Positions 31,950-41,230 of a stretch of 58,711 nt of DNA are shown in pieces. This DNA is from Flavobacteriaceae bacterium. GTDB taxonomy: Bacteria; Bacteroidota; Bacteroidia; Flavobacteriales; Flavobacteriaceae. Below the pieces are notes generated by a model. That model did no database searches and was not told where the DNA came from. It worked only from the letters and a program-made list of their open reading frames with translations. The stretch covers positions 1 to 58,711 of the forward strand of contig JAIXYI010000067.1 of assembly GCA_027490305.1 (NCBI GenBank). The letters run 5' to 3'. The position numbers were made by a program, and so were the translations under genes. Positions within the stretch are counted from its first letter, which is position 1, and each line of letters starts with the position of its first letter.

Positions 31950-33014
31950 GTGAAAATCCTCGTCATACAGCTTAAAATGATCGGAGACGTCCTCGCGACC
32001 TCCATCATCTGCAACAACCTGCGGAAAGTGTATCCGGAGGCACGGATTGATTATGCGATTTATCCGTTTACGAAACCTGTGGTGGAAGGAAACCCGAACA
32101 TTGACCGGTTGGTGTTGTTTACGGATGAGATGCACAACAGCAAACGGGAACTGCTTCGGTTCCTGAAAACCATCCGGAAGGAGCGGTACGACCTGGTGAT
32201 TGATGCGTATGGGAAACTCGAGAGCAACCTGATGGCGCTCGCATCCGGGGCAAAGACGAAAGTAGCCTTCCACAAAGGGTATACGTCTTTCTTTTATACG
32301 AAAACGGTCCGTGAACTGCCGGCGCCCCGCACCTCAGCCGGAACCGCGCTTGAGAACCGAATGAATTTGTTGGGGCTCGTGGCACAACATCCCGACTTTG
32401 ATATCCGTCCCACAATCTGGCTTTCGGAGGACGAGTTGGCGATGGGACGCGAGCGAATGGCCACAGCGGGAATTGATTACAATTCGACCGTTTATATGAT
32501 TGGTGTCATCGGCAGCGGAAAGACAAAAACCTATCCGACGGCCTATATGGCGCGATTACTTGATACAATCGTAGCCCAAACCCACGCGACCTTACTTTTC
32601 AATTATATGCCCTCGCAGGCCGCGGAAGCACAAGCGATTTTCGATGCCTGTCTGCCTGCGACTCAGTCACACATCCGACTAGACCTCATTCCGGGAAGCA
32701 TACGCGAATTTCTAGCGCTGACCGCACATTGCGACGCGTTGATCGGCAACGAGGGCGGTGCGGTGAACATGGCGAAGGCTATCGGCATCCCGACCTTTAC
32801 GATTTTCTCGACATGGATCAAAAAGGAAGCGTGGAGTTCGTTCGAAAACGGCACCACCAACGTCTCGGTGCACCTAAAAGATTTCAAACCCGAACTGTAT
32901 GGTGACAAATCGCCGAAAGAAATGAAGAGCCAGGCGATGGCATTGTATGAAGCGTTTACACCTGACCTCATCGCACCAGTGCTGGGCGACTTCCTCCAAC
33001 AAAATAAAAAGTAA
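31950..33014 (+). CDS. glycosyltransferase family 9 (heptosyltransferase-like), about 354 aa
   Basis: GTG start at 31950 gives VKILVIQLKMIGDVLATSII, the family-9 start; the longer ATG frame only translates repeat DNA. Further marks are YGKLESNLMALASGAKTKVAF and the nucleotide-sugar site CDALIGNEGGAVNMAKAIG. Family 9 enzymes add heptose or related sugars to the lipopolysaccharide core. It opens a group of five glycosyltransferase genes and is convergent with the next one. Confidence 0.9.
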   Translation: MKILVIQLKMIGDVLATSIICNNLRKVYPEARIDYAIYPFTKPVVEGNPNIDRLVLFTDEMHNSKRELLRFLKTIRKERYDLVIDAYGKLESNLMALASGAKTKVAFHKGYTSFFYTKTVRELPAPRTSAGTALENRMNLLGLVAQHPDFDIRPTIWLSEDELAMGRERMATAGIDYNSTVYMIGVIGSGKTKTYPTAYMARLLDTIVAQTHATLLFNYMPSQAAEAQAIFDACLPATQSHIRLDLIPGSIREFLALTAHCDALIGNEGGAVNMAKAIGIPTFTIFSTWIKKEAWSSFENGTTNVSVHLKDFKPELYGDKSPKEMKSQAMALYEAFTPDLIAPVLGDFLQQNKK

Positions 33015-33017
33015 GAA

Positions 33018-33845
33018 TTACGAAGCGGGTTTTTCGCCTTTGACGATGCCGAAAGGGGTCCAGTTGAGTTTACGCTCTTTCACTTCCTTCCGAATGGCCA
33101 GGTTGGCGGCGAGTCCTTCGGGCGTTTTATAGCCGCGGGCGTGATCCAAATGCAGACAAATCGCTTTGTGACGGATTTGGTGTCCACGAATGCCGTTGTT
33201 TTCCAAACGTTCGCCGAATTCGCGATCGGGTCCGCCGTATTTCATGCGTTCGTCGTAGCCGTTGATGGCAATCATATCGTCGCGGAAGGCGGAAGAATTA
33301 CAGTTATTGAATGAGGGGTTAGTGGGTGTCACGGTATCCAGCACACTGGCCAATACTGCATCAGCGCGCAGCTTCAGCGTCTGTGAAAAACCCACTTTTC
33401 CGAATCTTTTCAGCCATTTGACGTCAAAACACCGTTCGGCGCGGATGTCATCCGGTTGGATGGCGGTGCTGGCCTCCATATTCAACTTGCAGTAACCACC
33501 CGAAAGAAAACGACCGCGTTGGGCATAGCGTGCGTGTACTTCCACAAAATCCTTACGCGGAATGCAGTCGCCGTCGGTCATGATGATATACTCGTGATTT
33601 GCCTCCATAATGGCCACGTTCAGTATCTCCTGCCGGCGATAGCCGAGGTCTTCGTGCCAGAGGTGGCGAACGGGCACCGGATAATGGGCTGCGTACTGCT
33701 CGATAAGCTCACGTGTGGCCGGGCGTGACCCGTCATCGGCAATGATTAGCTCGAAGTCTTTGTATGTCTGCACACTGTATCCGATCAAAACTTTCTCCAA
33801 CCAATTCTCGGCATTATACGTGCTGACGACTACGGAAATTTTCAT
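33018..33845 (-). CDS. glycosyltransferase family 2 (galactosyltransferase-like), 275 aa
   Basis: Starts MKISVVVSTYNAENWLEKVL, with nucleotide-sugar binding DFELIIADDGSRPATRE, metal motif TDGDCIPRKDF and a C-terminal FNNCNSSAFRDDMIAINGYDER that matches the galactosyltransferase-type module. The ATG at 33845 was preferred because the -7 box lies just upstream. It is divergent from the next gene and probably adds one sugar to a cell-surface glycan. Confidence 0.9.
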   Translation of the reverse strand: MKISVVVSTYNAENWLEKVLIGYSVQTYKDFELIIADDGSRPATRELIEQYAAHYPVPVRHLWHEDLGYRRQEILNVAIMEANHEYIIMTDGDCIPRKDFVEVHARYAQRGRFLSGGYCKLNMEASTAIQPDDIRAERCFDVKWLKRFGKVGFSQTLKLRADAVLASVLDTVTPTNPSFNNCNSSAFRDDMIAINGYDERMKYGGPDREFGERLENNGIRGHQIRHKAICLHLDHARGYKTPEGLAANLAIRKEVKERKLNWTPFGIVKGEKPAS

Positions 33846-33866
33846 AAAATTTGGCTTCGGGCTTTG

Positions 33867-33892
33867 CAAAAGTACTAAATAAATTATATTTG
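33867..33892. promoter_or_regulatory. divergent -7 boxes of two glycosyltransferase genes
   Basis: TACTTTTG on the minus strand (33867-33874) and TATATTTG on the plus strand (33885-33892) lie back to back, 22 and 19 bp from their start codons. Confidence 0.7.
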
Positions 33893-33910
33893 TTGCACAA
33901 TTGCTAATGA

Positions 33911-34687
33911 ATGGACTTAACCCGTAAGGCCCCCATTTCGGTTCTTATCATAACGCTGAATGAAGAGTCCCACATGAGGGAACTTTTGACTGATTTGGAC
34001 TTTGCAGACGAGGTAATAGTAGTCGATTCATACAGTAAGGACAAAACGAAGGAGATTGCACAATCCTTCCCATACGTCACATTCATAGAACACCCTTTCC
34101 AGAATTTCACGGCCCAACGGAATTTCGCAATTGATATGGCGCGGAACAACTGGATTTTGTTCATTGATGCGGATGAGCGTCTCACGATGGAACTCAAACA
34201 GGAGATCCTTGAGACGGTTGAACGCAACGAACCCGTAAACGCCTACCTGTTTTACCGGAAGTTCTTTTTCAAGCGCAAGGTGCTGCATTTCAGCGGATGG
34301 CAGACCGATCGTATCTTCCGGCTCTTCCGCAGAGACAAAGCGCGTTATACCGCCAAGCGCCTCGTGCATGAGAAACTTGACGTTGACGGACGTATCGGGG
34401 TTTTTCACAACAAATTGATACACTATTCGTACGCCGATTACGAAAGCTATAAAGGCAAAATGCTGACATACGGCAAGTTAAAAGCAAGGGAGAAATTTCA
34501 GAGTGGTTTCAGGCCGACCTTTTTCCATTGGCATGGCCACGCGCTGTATAACTTCCTTTATCAATATTTGGTGCGATTGGGCATTCTCGACGGACAAAAA
34601 GGATTCGTCATTTGCTACCTGAATGCACTAAGCGTCAGGGAACGGTACCGCGAGTTGCGGAAACTCTACCGCGACGATAAAAAATAA
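33911..34687 (+). CDS. glycosyltransferase family 2 (WaaE/KdtX-like), 258 aa
   Basis: ISVLIITLNEESHMRELLTD, DEVIVVDSYSKDKT, FTAQRNFAIDMARNNWILFI with DADER, and FSGWQTDRIFRLFRRDKARY are typical of the WaaE-like group that adds glucose to the lipopolysaccharide core. Complete and probably cytoplasmic-membrane associated. The next gene follows after 5 bp, so the two form an operon. Confidence 0.9.
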   Translation: MDLTRKAPISVLIITLNEESHMRELLTDLDFADEVIVVDSYSKDKTKEIAQSFPYVTFIEHPFQNFTAQRNFAIDMARNNWILFIDADERLTMELKQEILETVERNEPVNAYLFYRKFFFKRKVLHFSGWQTDRIFRLFRRDKARYTAKRLVHEKLDVDGRIGVFHNKLIHYSYADYESYKGKMLTYGKLKAREKFQSGFRPTFFHWHGHALYNFLYQYLVRLGILDGQKGFVICYLNALSVRERYRELRKLYRDDKK

Positions 34688-34692
34688 CAGCC

Positions 34693-35550
34693 ATGGCAGC
34701 GCAATTCGATCATTTCCTGATTACGCGGTTCAACCTTCGCAATCCGAAATGGGAATTGACGAAAAATCGCGAAACCCTGCTGACCGACCAGTGGATGTCG
34801 GACCGGCTGGCGCTTTTTGCGAATTTCTGCCTGCCTTCTGTGGCGGCGCAATCCAACACGGATTTTCGTTGGCTGCTGTTCTTCGACGATACCACCGCAC
34901 CGACTTTCCGGCAGCAGATGGCCGAGATGACGGCCCCGCACCCGTTCATCGAAATCCACTATATAGCCGGGATGGCGGCGTTCTATGACAGCATTGCGCA
35001 ACTCGTCGGACGCTCGGAAAAGCCCTACCTCATCACTTCCCGACTCGATAACGACGATTGCATCCACCGTGACTTCATCGCAGAAGTGCAGCAGCAGTTC
35101 GACGGGCAAGACTATCTCGCCATCGACATCCACAAAGGCTATTCGCTGCAGGTAGAGCCGGTTATGATGCTGGGTAAAAAAGAGCACGTTTTCAATCCGT
35201 TCATAAGCCTTATCGAAAAAAACGAGCAACCACGCACTGTTTGGGCGAACGACCATAACCATTGGAAGAAGGAATCGCGCGTGCGTCCCCTGACACACCG
35301 TCGGTTATGGATGTCGATCATCCACGAGAAGAACAAGGTGAATGAATTCGATGGGTATGGAAACGTTGATTGGAACGACTTACGACAACAGTTCATCGTT
35401 TCGGAGGCCATCGATACACGCATTCAACAGACACTGTTACCGGTTTCGAAATGGCGCTTCCTCAGTTTCCGCAACCGCCTCTATGTCAAATGGGTGTTGC
35501 TGAACAAACTGTTCAAAAAGTCGCTCGGGCTCTACCGGGTGAAAAAATAG
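34693..35550 (+). CDS. putative rhamnosyltransferase-type glycosyltransferase, 285 aa
   Basis: FDHFLITRFNLRNPKW at the start, TDFRWLLFFDDTT, then TSRLDNDDCIHRDFI are characteristic of the Rhamno_transf (DUF3118-like) family, with the D-x-D-D metal site in RLDNDD. The C-terminal half is basic. Only 5 bp from the upstream family-2 gene. The sugar transferred is not known with certainty. Confidence 0.8.
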   Translation: MAAQFDHFLITRFNLRNPKWELTKNRETLLTDQWMSDRLALFANFCLPSVAAQSNTDFRWLLFFDDTTAPTFRQQMAEMTAPHPFIEIHYIAGMAAFYDSIAQLVGRSEKPYLITSRLDNDDCIHRDFIAEVQQQFDGQDYLAIDIHKGYSLQVEPVMMLGKKEHVFNPFISLIEKNEQPRTVWANDHNHWKKESRVRPLTHRRLWMSIIHEKNKVNEFDGYGNVDWNDLRQQFIVSEAIDTRIQQTLLPVSKWRFLSFRNRLYVKWVLLNKLFKKSLGLYRVKK

Positions 35551-35552
35551 GC

Positions 35553-36674
35553 TTATTTTTTGCGGTTTGGATATCGATCCAAAACTTCCTGTAATTCCTC
35601 AATCATCTGCTTCGATATGACTTCTTTTGTAGAGGTAGCCATCAGGAAGCGGTAGCCGTTTTCGACACAGCGTTTGCGCAATTCAACGTCGTCCAGCATC
35701 CGCTCTACGTTGTCGGCAAAATCGACCGGATCGGCCACTTGGGCCAACAACCCCGTTACTTCGTGTTCGACGATGGTTGGGATGCCTCCGGCGCGAGTGG
35801 CCACGACCGGCACGTGACAGGCATAACTCTCTAAGATTACGCCACCCGTCGGCTCGTTGTCAGACGTGAAAAGTAGCAGGTCGAATTCGGGAAGGACGTC
35901 GGGGATATCGCGACGGAACCCGGTGAAAACAACATGATTATCGATGCCTAGTTCGGCTACCATTTCACGAATCTGTTTTTCCAGTCCGCCCTCTCCCACC
36001 AACACAAAGGTCATTTTGCGTCCGCGTTTCAGCAATTCGGCGGCCGTCCTGACCCAGGTCGGGATGTCTTTCATCGGTTGGAAGGCCGAGATATTGCCTA
36101 CAATCGAGTGGTCATCGGGAATGCCGAATTCGCGGCTAAGTAGACCGTCAGGCTGGGTTTTGGGGAAACGTGCCACATCCGTAACGCTTCCGACAATGCG
36201 AAGGCGCGAGTGGTCGCGTACGGCAAACTTGAGGATGTCAACCACCGGCTGTGAGACGCAGATGATTTTATCGATGCCTTTGTAATTGTATTTCCACTTA
36301 CGGAAAAAATTGGTGTCAACGCGTTCAATCATCGTCCGGCACAACACCAACGGGATGTCGAGACCGAAAAACATCTTGGCCAGCACGGCAATGGTGTGGG
36401 CCTTGCTGCTGTGTATGAAGACGATGTCGGCGCGTAGCTCGCGGCACTTCTGGGCCAGCACCTTTGCGAACTTCAGGTCATATTCGGATTTGAAATCATA
36501 CCCAAGTGCCTGCAGTCCTTTTTCACGCGACACACGCAAGACGGCCGAGTCGTTACGGCAGACGATCCATTGATCTTCCACGTAGCCAAAATCGCGAAAC
36601 GCCTCGTAGAGGTAAATGATTTTTTGTTCGTGTCCGCGCCATCCGTCCGCGGCAGTAAACTGTAGTAATCTCAT
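35553..36674 (-). CDS. glycosyltransferase family 4, 373 aa
   Basis: GT-B fold with N-terminal FTAADGWRGHEQKIIYLYEA and C-terminal IVGNISAFQPMKDIPTWVRT, VLVGEGGLEKQI, VVFTGFRRDIPDVLPEFDLL and the conserved E-x7-E-like SDNEPTGGVILESYACHVPV. Convergent with the rhamnosyltransferase-like gene. Likely part of the same glycan pathway. Expressed from its own minus-strand promoter at 36691. Confidence 0.92.
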   Translation of the reverse strand: MRLLQFTAADGWRGHEQKIIYLYEAFRDFGYVEDQWIVCRNDSAVLRVSREKGLQALGYDFKSEYDLKFAKVLAQKCRELRADIVFIHSSKAHTIAVLAKMFFGLDIPLVLCRTMIERVDTNFFRKWKYNYKGIDKIICVSQPVVDILKFAVRDHSRLRIVGSVTDVARFPKTQPDGLLSREFGIPDDHSIVGNISAFQPMKDIPTWVRTAAELLKRGRKMTFVLVGEGGLEKQIREMVAELGIDNHVVFTGFRRDIPDVLPEFDLLLFTSDNEPTGGVILESYACHVPVVATRAGGIPTIVEHEVTGLLAQVADPVDFADNVERMLDDVELRKRCVENGYRFLMATSTKEVISKQMIEELQEVLDRYPNRKK

Positions 36675-36690
36675 AGCATTCTTTGCGCTG

Positions 36691-36698
36691 CAAAGCTA
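36691..36698 (-). promoter_or_regulatory. -7 box of the family 4 glycosyltransferase gene
   Basis: TAGCTTTG on the minus strand, 16 bp before the start codon. Confidence 0.6.
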
Positions 36699-36793
36699 CA
36701 AAATTACCTCGACGAAATGCGATGTTTTCATTGGAAACGGCCTATTTTAGCCGGAATGCAGGGCGTTTTTCATACTTTCGCAAGAAAAAGAAC

Positions 36794-37363
36794 GTGGAGC
36801 TTATTTCCCAGGAAGTGCACAATGCCTTTGAGGTGATCCAGAACGGTGGCCTCATTCTCTATCCCACTGATACCGTGTGGGGAATCGGCTGCGATGCCAC
36901 CCAACCCGAGGCCGTGGCGAAGGTATACGCCCTAAAGCAGCGGGCCGAGGCACATGCCCTGATCTGCCTGGTGAATGGCGATCGCATGCTTCATCAGATT
37001 TTTCGGGAAATACCCGAGGTCGCCTGGCAAATTATGGATTTCGCGGAACGGCCTACCACGCTCATCCTCGACGAACCCCGCAACGTGGCCCCCAATATCA
37101 TCGGGGCCGATAACAGTCTCGGCATCCGGGTGGTGAAGTCGCCTTTTTGCTATAAACTGATGGAACGGATGAAAAAACCGCTGGTTTCCACTTCCGCTAA
37201 CCTATCGGGCCATCCCACTCCCAAAAGCTTTAAAGAAATCAGTCCGGAAATTATCGCAGGCGTTGACTATGTCGTAAATTTGCACCACGATACAATCTCC
37301 GGACGCCCCTCCTCTATCATCAAACTAACCAAAGATGCGCAGGTGAAGATCATCCGGAAATGA
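36794..37363 (+). CDS. Sua5/YciO/YrdC-family protein (threonylcarbamoyl-AMP synthase)
   Basis: The YrdC fold is marked by GGLILYPTDTVWGIGCDATQ, ALKQRAEAHALICLV, RPTTLIL and KPLVSTSANLSGHPTP. Members make threonylcarbamoyl-AMP for the t6A modification of tRNAs that read ANN codons. The GTG at 36794 (VELISQEVHNAFEVIQ) gives the normal 190-residue length and follows a TACTTTCG -7-like box (36773-36780); the longer frame adds 37 residues without homology. The CCA-adding enzyme gene follows after 3 bp, linking two tRNA-maturation steps in one operon. Confidence 0.9.
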   Translation: MELISQEVHNAFEVIQNGGLILYPTDTVWGIGCDATQPEAVAKVYALKQRAEAHALICLVNGDRMLHQIFREIPEVAWQIMDFAERPTTLILDEPRNVAPNIIGADNSLGIRVVKSPFCYKLMERMKKPLVSTSANLSGHPTPKSFKEISPEIIAGVDYVVNLHHDTISGRPSSIIKLTKDAQVKIIRK

Positions 37364-37366
37364 CGC

Positions 37367-38791
37367 ATGAAAACAGGCACTTATTTCCTTCCGGCACTCG
37401 ACACACCTTTATTTACACTGGTTTCGAAAGCCGCCCGTGAACTTGATCTCGACGCTTACGTTATAGGAGGCTTCGTTCGCGATTTACTTTTGGAGCGCGA
37501 AACCAAGAAAGACATCGACATTGTAGCGGTAGGAAGCGGCATTTCGCTCGCTGAAAAAGTGGCGTCACTGCTGCCCCACAAGCCAAAAGTACAGGTGTTC
37601 CGGAATTATGGCACGGCAATGTTGCGGTACCACGATACCGACATCGAGTTCGTAGGCGCACGAAAGGAATCGTATCGCGCCGACAGCCGAAACCCGCTGG
37701 TGGAAGACGGCACGCTTGAAGACGACCAAAACCGGCGCGACTTCACGATTAATGCGCTGGCACTGTCGTTGAACGCCTCGAATTTTGGGGAATTGCTGGA
37801 TCCGTTTGGCGGACTTTCCGATCTGGAAACGAAGTGCATCCGGACGCCGCTCGACCCCGATATCACCTATTCAGACGACCCGTTGCGTATGTTGCGGGCG
37901 ATTCGTTTTGCCTCCCAACTCGATTTCACCATTGACGCGGATTCCCTGGCCTCCATCCAACGCAATAACGAACGCATTTCGATCATCTCGGGCGAACGCA
38001 TCGTAGACGAGTTGCATAAAATCCTGCTGACGAAGCGTCCTTCGCAAGGCTTCCTGTTGTTGCACCAAACCGGACTGCTCGACCGTATCCTGCCCGAACT
38101 GACGGCACTCAACAGCGTTGAAGAGATTGAGGGACATACCCATAAAAACAATTTCTATCATACCCTTGAGGTTGTGGATAATATTGCGGCCCATACCGAC
38201 GACCTTTGGCTGCGCTGGGCCGCCCTACTGCACGATATTGGCAAGGCCCCGACACGACGGTTTTCGAAGCGACAGGGTTGGACGTTCCACGGACATGAAT
38301 TCGTGGGAAGTAAAATGGTCAAGAAACTATTCGAGCGCCTGCATATGCCTTTGAACCACAAGATGAAATATGTGGCGAAAATGGTCTCACTGAGTTCGCG
38401 ACCGATTGTGTTGTCGCAGGATATCGTGACCGATTCCGCCGTTCGCCGTCTGGTGTTTGACGCCGGAGAAGACGTCGAAGACCTGATGGTGCTTTGTGAG
38501 GCGGATATTACGACCAAAAACCCGGCGAAATTCCGGAAATACCATAGCAATTTTAAGATTGTACGCCGTAAAATCACCGAAGTGGAAGAACGCGACCATG
38601 TGCGCAACTTCCAGCCGCCGGTGACCGGAGAAGAAATCATGGCTTATTTCAGCATCCCGCCGTCACGCGAGGTCGGCATCCTGAAAGAAGCTATCAAAGA
38701 GGCTATACTCGAAGGAGACATTCCGAACGAGCATGGCGCGGCCTTTGATTTCATGCTTCAGAAAGCGGCCGCCATCGGACTAAAACGTTAA
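37367..38791 (+). CDS. cca: CCA tRNA nucleotidyltransferase with HD domain, 474 aa
   Basis: Class II nucleotidyltransferase head with [20 protein letters not shown] (GG-x-VRD and the catalytic D-x-D), then [26 protein letters not shown], and an HD domain with [18 protein letters not shown] and [11 protein letters not shown]. It adds or repairs the 3' CCA of tRNAs, which is needed here because the tRNA-Arg gene lacks encoded CCA. Cytoplasmic. Operon with the YrdC-type gene; ctaA follows after 4 bp. Confidence 0.95.
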   Translation: MKTGTYFLPALDTPLFTLVSKAARELDLDAYVIGGFVRDLLLERETKKDIDIVAVGSGISLAEKVASLLPHKPKVQVFRNYGTAMLRYHDTDIEFVGARKESYRADSRNPLVEDGTLEDDQNRRDFTINALALSLNASNFGELLDPFGGLSDLETKCIRTPLDPDITYSDDPLRMLRAIRFASQLDFTIDADSLASIQRNNERISIISGERIVDELHKILLTKRPSQGFLLLHQTGLLDRILPELTALNSVEEIEGHTHKNNFYHTLEVVDNIAAHTDDLWLRWAALLHDIGKAPTRRFSKRQGWTFHGHEFVGSKMVKKLFERLHMPLNHKMKYVAKMVSLSSRPIVLSQDIVTDSAVRRLVFDAGEDVEDLMVLCEADITTKNPAKFRKYHSNFKIVRRKITEVEERDHVRNFQPPVTGEEIMAYFSIPPSREVGILKEAIKEAILEGDIPNEHGAAFDFMLQKAAAIGLKR

Positions 38792-38795
38792 CCTC

Positions 38796-39803
38796 ATGAA
38801 ACGCTTTACTTTTTTCGCCCGCACCTCCCTTATTTTAGTTTATCTGGTGATTGTGGCTGGGGCACTGGTGCGCATGACCGGCTCTGGAATGGGTTGCCCC
38901 GACTGGCCGAAATGCTTTGGTTATTATATTCCGCCCACCGATATCAAAGAGTTGACATGGGCACCGCATCGCGCTTTTGAAGACGGGCAGGTGATCATAC
39001 ACGACGAAAAACTACTCGTGGCGGAAGGCGATTTCACGACGGGTGCTACCTTCGATGCGGCAAACTGGCGTCCGTATACCAAACACGATTACGCGATTTT
39101 CAATGCGGCCCACACCTGGACCGAATACCTGAACCGGTTGGTAGGGGCGTTGGCCGGACTAGCCGTCTTGTTGATGGCGGTGTTTTCCTTTAAAACCGGA
39201 AAGAGACGTATTATCTTACTTTCGTGGCTGACCGTTGGCATGATGTTTTTCCAGGCGTGGCTGGGTGCACGGGTCGTGTATTCGGTGTTGAATCCGGTGA
39301 AGATCACGCTTCACATGCTGGTAGCACTGTTGATTGTCGCGGTTATCTTATATGTCATCCACCTCGCAAAAGATATAGCCACAACCCGCTTCCGATACGA
39401 CCGCAGTTTCCGTGTGGCCCTTTGGATCGGATTGGTACTGTCGATTCTGCAAATTGCATTGGGTACCCAGGTGCGACAGGCGGTGGACGCACAGGGAACC
39501 GAAGACTTCCTGACGGATTCCGGACTCTTATTCTACATCCACCGGTCGTTCTCGATTTTGGTTTTGCTGGTAAACGGACTGTTGCTTTATCGTAACCGCC
39601 TGCTTCAACTCGGACATTCGAAAGTGCGTTGGATCGTGGCGCTTATCCTGTTGGAAATCGTCACCGGGATTGCGATGTATTACTTTGATTTCCCGTTCAG
39701 CAGCCAGACCTTCCACGTCGTTGCGGCGGCCCTGTTGTTTGGTTTACAGTTTTTCCTGTTGCTTGAATCGGGTAGAAATACGAAGGAAACATCTACTACT
39801 TAA
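38796..39803 (+). CDS. ctaA: haem A synthase, COX15/CtaA family, 335 aa
   Basis: Eight membrane helices; the first is followed by VRMTGSGMGCPDWPKCFG with the conserved cysteine pair, and haem-ligand histidines appear in FNAAHTWTEYLNRLVG, ITLHMLVALL, YIHRSFSILVL and FHVVAAALLFG. The enzyme oxidises the methyl group of haem O to give haem A for cytochrome aa3-type oxidases, so aerobic respiration is expected. Last gene of the YrdC-cca operon. The stop overlaps the convergent LytTR gene by 4 bp. Confidence 0.95.
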   Translation: MKRFTFFARTSLILVYLVIVAGALVRMTGSGMGCPDWPKCFGYYIPPTDIKELTWAPHRAFEDGQVIIHDEKLLVAEGDFTTGATFDAANWRPYTKHDYAIFNAAHTWTEYLNRLVGALAGLAVLLMAVFSFKTGKRRIILLSWLTVGMMFFQAWLGARVVYSVLNPVKITLHMLVALLIVAVILYVIHLAKDIATTRFRYDRSFRVALWIGLVLSILQIALGTQVRQAVDAQGTEDFLTDSGLLFYIHRSFSILVLLVNGLLLYRNRLLQLGHSKVRWIVALILLEIVTGIAMYYFDFPFSSQTFHVVAAALLFGLQFFLLLESGRNTKETSTT

Positions 39804-40555
39804 CCAATCCAGGTCTTAAATTCGGACACGCGCTCCCGGGCTACGATGACCTCATCGGCTTTGTAGGAAGGGAGTACCACTTTAAGGCGCGAATTCGAGT
39901 AGAGCAGGATCTCACGGATCGCTTTCAACGGCAGGATAAATTTCCGGCTGACGCGGAAGAAATCGGTTGGGTCGAGCTCGCCCTCCAACTGCTCGAGGGT
40001 TTGGTCGAGTAAGTAATCACGGTTATCGAAGGTGTGCAGGTAGGTGCCTTTGTTTTCACTGTAGAAACACTCCACTTCCTCGATGCCGATCATTTTCAAC
40101 TGTTGCCCCACCCGAATCGTGAACCGTTTGCGGTATTCTTTCTGCGTTCCACCGTCGAGTAATTTCCGGATGGCCTGCAGATCGAGTGAAGCCGACGTTC
40201 TGCCGTTCTGCCGTTCTATGAACTTGTCGATGGCTTTCTGCAGGTCGTCTTCGTCAATGGGCTTGAGCAGGTAATCGATGCTGTTCAGCCGAAACGCCCG
40301 CAAGGCATACTCGTCGTAGGCGGTCGTGAAAATAACCGCGCTTTTAATCTCCACCGTTTCAAAGATCTCGAACGACAATCCGTCCGATAACTGGATATCG
40401 AGAAAGATCAGGTCGGGATGCGGCTGTTCGCGAAACCAATCGATGGCTTCTGCCACGGAATGCAGCATGTCGGATACCGGATATCCGAGTTTTTCGACCT
40501 TCCGTTGCAGGAGGCGCGCCGCCGGCTTTTCGTCTTCAATGATAAGAATTTTCAT
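39800..40555 (-). CDS. LytTR-family response regulator, 251 aa
   Basis: Receiver domain with E7-D8, D53 (IFLDIQLSDG) and KPID, then a LytTR DNA-binding domain with RFTIRVGQQLKMIGIEEVEC, ENKGTYLHTFDNRDYLLDQT and FFRVSRKFILPLKAIRE. Partner of the LytS-type kinase two genes upstream in the same operon. LytTR regulators usually bind direct repeats before surface or competence genes; targets here are unknown. Confidence 0.95.
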   Translation of the reverse strand: MKILIIEDEKPAARLLQRKVEKLGYPVSDMLHSVAEAIDWFREQPHPDLIFLDIQLSDGLSFEIFETVEIKSAVIFTTAYDEYALRAFRLNSIDYLLKPIDEDDLQKAIDKFIERQNGRTSASLDLQAIRKLLDGGTQKEYRKRFTIRVGQQLKMIGIEEVECFYSENKGTYLHTFDNRDYLLDQTLEQLEGELDPTDFFRVSRKFILPLKAIREILLYSNSRLKVVLPSYKADEVIVARERVSEFKTWIG

Positions 40556-40577
40556 AGGAATCGTAAGGTATGGCGGG

Positions 40578-40904
40578 CTATTCCCACTTTTCGCGTTTTT
40601 CCTTCTCCATATATTTTCGTATCCGCTTCTCCTCCCAATTCGATCCGAAAATGAGGTTCAGCCCGAATACACTGAAGGCATGACCGGCGAGGCCTACTCC
40701 CCAGAAAATAGCCGACGAGAAATTCCAGATTCGGAAGATGCTCTCGTTTTCAGGTGTGTTATACATATTGATACCGATCAGGACACAATTGATGATGATA
40801 TACACCACCAGGTGCCCGTAGAAACTCTTGATACGTTTGACCTTTCGTTCCGCGATGCTGTAGCGATCTTCCGGAAACGTGCTTTGGAATCGTCTTCTCA
40901 TCAC
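40578..40904 (-). CDS. small 2TM-domain protein, 108 aa
   Basis: One 2TM domain: RKVKRIKSFYGHLVVYIIIN, then a second helix with IFWGVGLAGHAFSVFG and the closing motif SNWEEKRIRKYMEKE. It is a paralogue of the next gene and of the tail of the kinase. Start overlaps the stop of the upstream 2TM gene by 4 bp (ATGA), so translation is coupled. No catalytic motif; likely a membrane accessory of the kinase. Confidence 0.9.
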   Translation of the reverse strand: MMRRRFQSTFPEDRYSIAERKVKRIKSFYGHLVVYIIINCVLIGINMYNTPENESIFRIWNFSSAIFWGVGLAGHAFSVFGLNLIFGSNWEEKRIRKYMEKEKREKWE

Positions 40905-41206
40905 TCAAAAGTTTTACGGCGACGTTCTTCCTGCTCCATAAATTCACGCACTTTTCGTTCTTCCCATTCTTTTCCAAAGGGCGAATAATTGAAGACTTTC
41001 ATACCGTGAAAAAAGACGCCGATTCCCCAGCCCAGCATCGGCCAGAAGAACCAAAGCTGTTCGGGCGACGTCATGAGGTTAATGACCAGGAAAAAGACGT
41101 TAAAGGCAATGTAGGCTGTAAGGTTTCCGTAAAAACCGCGGATTTCTTCTACGCGTTTCTTGGCGCGGCGGTATTTCTGTTCGTCTTCGTTTTGATAGGT
41201 TTCCAT
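40901..41206 (-). CDS. small 2TM-domain protein, 101 aa
   Basis: Same layout as its neighbour: YRRAKKRVEEIRGFYGNLTA, a second helix PMLGWGIGVFFHGMKVFNY and KEWEERKVREFMEQEE. Located between the 2TM kinase and the second 2TM protein. The shared domain makes interaction with the kinase through the membrane part likely, but this is inference. Confidence 0.9.
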   Translation of the reverse strand: METYQNEDEQKYRRAKKRVEEIRGFYGNLTAYIAFNVFFLVINLMTSPEQLWFFWPMLGWGIGVFFHGMKVFNYSPFGKEWEERKVREFMEQEERRRKTFE

Positions 41207-41230
41207 TGGTTCTGTGTGTTTGGTTATGGA

